A stretch of DNA of 20,837 nt, taken from contig JAAMPI010001031.1 of the NCBI GenBank assembly GCA_013054445.1, positions 1 to 20,837 of the forward strand, given 5' to 3'. Position numbers and translations under genes: made by a program. Numbering within the stretch: position 1 is the stretch's first letter; the number at the start of each line of letters is the position of its first letter. The notes under the pieces were generated by a model that worked only from the letters and a program-made list of their open reading frames with translations, was not told the DNA's origin and did not search any database. The DNA is from Cudoniella acicularis (Eukaryota > Ascomycota > Leotiomycetes > Helotiales > Helotiaceae). Positions 18,839 to 20,837 of the stretch are shown one piece after another.

Positions 18839-19654
18839 ATGATCGACGTTGTCTCCATTGTCATTGCAGTTGTCTCCCTCATTGGATCGCTTGTCGCAGC
18901 AGGCTTCACCGGATGGATTTCATTCTATATCGACCAAGTCAAACGACGCACTGAAGCCAAAGCTTTGATCCACAAATATAGAGATCCTCTGATGCTGGCG
19001 GCTTATGATCTGCAGTCAAGGCTTTGGGGCCTTGTTCAGATGAATCTTCTCCGCTACATTGAAGACGAAGATAAAAAAGATCTCGTGTATGTTTACACAG
19101 CTTTCTTGGTTGGACAATATCTTTCCTGGACATACATCCTCCGTCGCCAAGCCCAATTCCTGCGCTTCTCTACGGACAAGACCAACAAGCAACTCAATCA
19201 AATTCTAGACACCATTACCAACGAGTTCAGCCTAGACAGACATCAGGGAGAAGATCCATTTATGCTTTGGCGCGGGCAGCAGATGGCCATAGGAGAGTTG
19301 ATGACTATGGAGGAAGAGAAAGGGCAGCTATATTGCATGGGATTTGCCGCTTTTTCACAAAAATACCACAATGATCTCGAATTCCATAAATGGTTCCAAC
19401 CAATCGAGAAGGGCATTGTGTTGCTTGTGGATGCAGGCGCACGTGGTGATGCTGTGGCAAATCATAGGTTGCGTCGACTGCAGCACCTGCTGATTGACTT
19501 GGTTCTTCTTTTGGATCAGGAGCGTGTGGCATTGGGGCAAAACAAACAGTTGAAAGTGGACGCTGCACATGAGTGCAGGTGTTATAGTTGTCCGGGTGCC
19601 GTTGTTGTAGAGGCTCACGTTGTATCTCAGGCTTCGAAGCTCCCTGAGCCATAG
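18839..19654 (+). CDS. Membrane-anchored fungal protein of unknown function
   Basis: 271 residues from ATG 18839 (context AACCATGA) to TAG. Residues 3-27 form one hydrophobic helix (DVVSIVIAVVSLIGSLVAAG), followed by a positive patch (QVKRRTEAKALIHKYRDP), so the rest probably faces the cytosol. The remainder is mostly helical. It has YRDPLMLAAYDLQSRLWGL (about 47-65), an aromatic segment AFLVGQYLSWTYILRRQAQF, GQQMAIGELM, and a short Cys-containing tail (ECRCYSCPG). I recognise this order (helix, KRR, YRDPL...DLQSRL, LVGQY..W) from uncharacterised proteins widespread in Pezizomycotina, but I know no function or domain name. The frame extends upstream only through non-ATG codons, so 18839 is the start. 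Confidence 0.8.
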   Translation: MIDVVSIVIAVVSLIGSLVAAGFTGWISFYIDQVKRRTEAKALIHKYRDPLMLAAYDLQSRLWGLVQMNLLRYIEDEDKKDLVYVYTAFLVGQYLSWTYILRRQAQFLRFSTDKTNKQLNQILDTITNEFSLDRHQGEDPFMLWRGQQMAIGELMTMEEEKGQLYCMGFAAFSQKYHNDLEFHKWFQPIEKGIVLLVDAGARGDAVANHRLRRLQHLLIDLVLLLDQERVALGQNKQLKVDAAHECRCYSCPGAVVVEAHVVSQASKLPEP

Positions 19655-20065
19655 GGCCTCTATTTTCCTAATGTGTTGGCCAATCCCAGCGACGAAGGTA
19701 GAAGGTCGGTTCGAGGATCCTTATCAACAAAGGTCCCTTGATATTTGACGGACAGGTGGACCAAGGGTTTCACTCAGACCTACTGCCCGCTATTGAAAGC
19801 AGTACCAGGGGCATTCTGTTGTTTTGTTGAGAATGTGGTCAATCTCCCTATTCGGTGTAATGTCGAGGCTTTGCGAACACAAGGTGAATATCAGACTGAA
19901 AGAAGATCTATTAGAAATTTGATATAGATTCTATAGAAAGAGGAAGTTGAGATATGGTAGAGAAATAGATCAATTACAGATCACCGAAGTCTTGTTCGGA
20001 ACACAAGGAGGGTGAGTCATAGGAGAGCATCATATTAGCAATATCACAAATTCCTTCAGCCACCC
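19655..20065. other. Spacer, nothing recognised
   Basis: A 60-codon open frame at 19745-19927 starts at a non-ATG codon or has no recognisable content. The interval should hold the converging 3' ends of the genes at 18839 (+) and 20066 (-). Confidence 0.4.
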
Positions 20066-20681
20066 TTAAAGTCTGTATAATAGAGAAATGGAGAATCTGC
20101 ACCGCTGTGTTACTGTATAGGAACCTGCTGCATTCGTTGAAATAAAACGTCTTAAATGCTGAAAGAAGTTTAAACAACAAGACATTGAACTCCACGCTTC
20201 GGAAAAGAAAAGGTCTAACCCGAACTCTACAAAGCTGAATAGCCTAGCTACACCGAAAAAGCGGTCATTAGGCAGTGTGATGGATTCTTCCCATGCCAAC
20301 ACATCTTCACACGAGATGCCCCCCAAAATACCCTCTCTCATCTATTCGGTATTGAGCAAAAGTAAAGTGTGACGTCCGTATCAGAAGCGGGATTATCCTG
20401 TGGCGCTACTGTACAGGGGCAACCTTCGTATCAACCTGTATTTGCAAGAATCCCGGTACTTGCACACTACAGAAAATCGAAATAAGGAGCGTATCTAGCA
20501 ACCCGGGCGCTAGATTCGATCCAAGAAATATGTCGATCGCGTCTTGCTGCAGTGAATTTCCATCTTGGTCAACGAATTGTCTGTATATGGTTTTGATTGC
20601 AGTAGGTGTGTTTTCGGGAGTAGGTATAGAAGAACCGAGGCTAGGGATTAAGTCCCCACCCCCCCATTTGGACCACCTCGC
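20066..20681 (-). CDS. Hypothetical gene lacking its 5' end, at least two exons
   Basis: On the minus strand a frame open from 20681 to 20409 reads like protein (SLGSSIPTPENTPTAIKTI, RQFVDQDGNSLQQDAIDIF, GSNLAPGLLDTLLISIF) but has no ATG. A second frame, 20341-20066, continues with DVLAWEESITLPNDRFFGVA, RLFSFVEFGLDLFFSEAW and a Cys/Phe-rich end. The frames differ, so an intron or a frameshift must separate them. Two placements are possible: donor GTGTGC at 20467 to an AG ending at 20305 (163 bases, better donor), or donor GTACAG at 20414 to TAG ending at 20342 (73 bases). The 5' end would lie beyond 20681, where the sequence turns TE-like, so the gene may be truncated or have an upstream exon outside the window. 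No family is recognised. Confidence 0.38.
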
Positions 20682-20837
20682 TTAATTCTAGACCACCCCC
20701 TTCCAACCCTATTAAATCTACGAATCTTGAACTTCTATACAATCGCCCGTAGCAGTAGATTCTATAGACGAATCAGAGTCTTCCTTATTAATTCCACGAT
20801 CTCCTGCCTCGATCTAAGCCTTTTTAACAGCCCGAAT
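20645..20837 (+). mobile_element. Possible degenerate transposon end running off the right edge
   Basis: A C-rich opening (CCCCACCCCCCC near 20655-20666) is followed by near-repeats GACCACC at 20671 and 20691. After that comes a stretch with a coding flavour on the plus strand (DSIDESESSLLIPRSPA, about 20757-20807), interrupted by TAA soon after and rich in TpA. This resembles the 5' part of a decayed transposon gene, but I cannot name the family and no target duplication is visible. Confidence 0.3.

Noticed and set aside
1..20837. CRISPR arrays, tRNA and rRNA genes
   Set aside because: I saw no regularly spaced direct repeats and no tRNA or rRNA motifs by eye; a covariance-model scan would settle RNA genes.

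Overview
The window looks like filamentous ascomycete (Pezizomycotina) nuclear DNA. The evidence is short introns with GTRNGY-type donors and CTAAC/CTGAC-like branch sites, a HET-domain gene, a COG complex subunit, a DUF2434-like membrane protein, and a Tc1/mariner-type transposon decayed by C-to-T/G-to-A changes as RIP (repeat-induced point mutation) would cause. A Leotiomycete is my guess for the class, with low confidence. Gene density is low and much of the window is AT-rich spacer.

Layout. Positions 1-369 (-): N-terminal 123 codons of an unrecognised membrane protein that runs off the left edge. 1055-1726 (-): a four-helix membrane protein with a charged tail. 1727-4611: about 2.9 kb of spacer with a pyrimidine-rich, leader-like stretch near 3200-3730 but no convincing gene. 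4612-5970 (-): COG5, preceded by a 12-codon upstream ORF whose stop overlaps the COG5 ATG. 6579-8210 (+): a two-exon, seven-helix DUF2434-like protein divergent from COG5. About 8942-9820 (+): a broken alpha/beta-hydrolase relic that keeps a C-terminal SKL peroxisomal signal. 9951-11286: a complete but dead Tc1-like element with TA target duplication and terminal inverted repeats. 11560-15672 (-): a two-exon, 1347-residue HET-domain protein whose HET domain is split by a long coiled-coil insertion.

Right part. 16398-17220 (+): a small gene assembled here from three proposed exons. 17221-18838: spacer with two clusters of short inverted repeats. 18839-19654 (+): a membrane-anchored protein of an uncharacterised fungal type. 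20066-20681 (-): a probable spliced gene lacking its 5' end. 20645-20837: a TE-like, C-to-T-biased segment running off the right edge.

Functional reading. The left half is housekeeping (Golgi tethering, membrane proteins). The right half, from the hydrolase relic onward, looks like a fast-changing accessory region: a dead gene, a dead transposon, a non-self-recognition (HET) gene with an in-frame minisatellite, and lineage-specific genes. I see no operon-like logic and no bacterial-type system. The most unusual items are the HET coiled-coil insertion with its 21-bp repeats, the single-frame decayed transposon, the COG5 upstream ORF, and the hidden spliced genes at 16398 and 20066.
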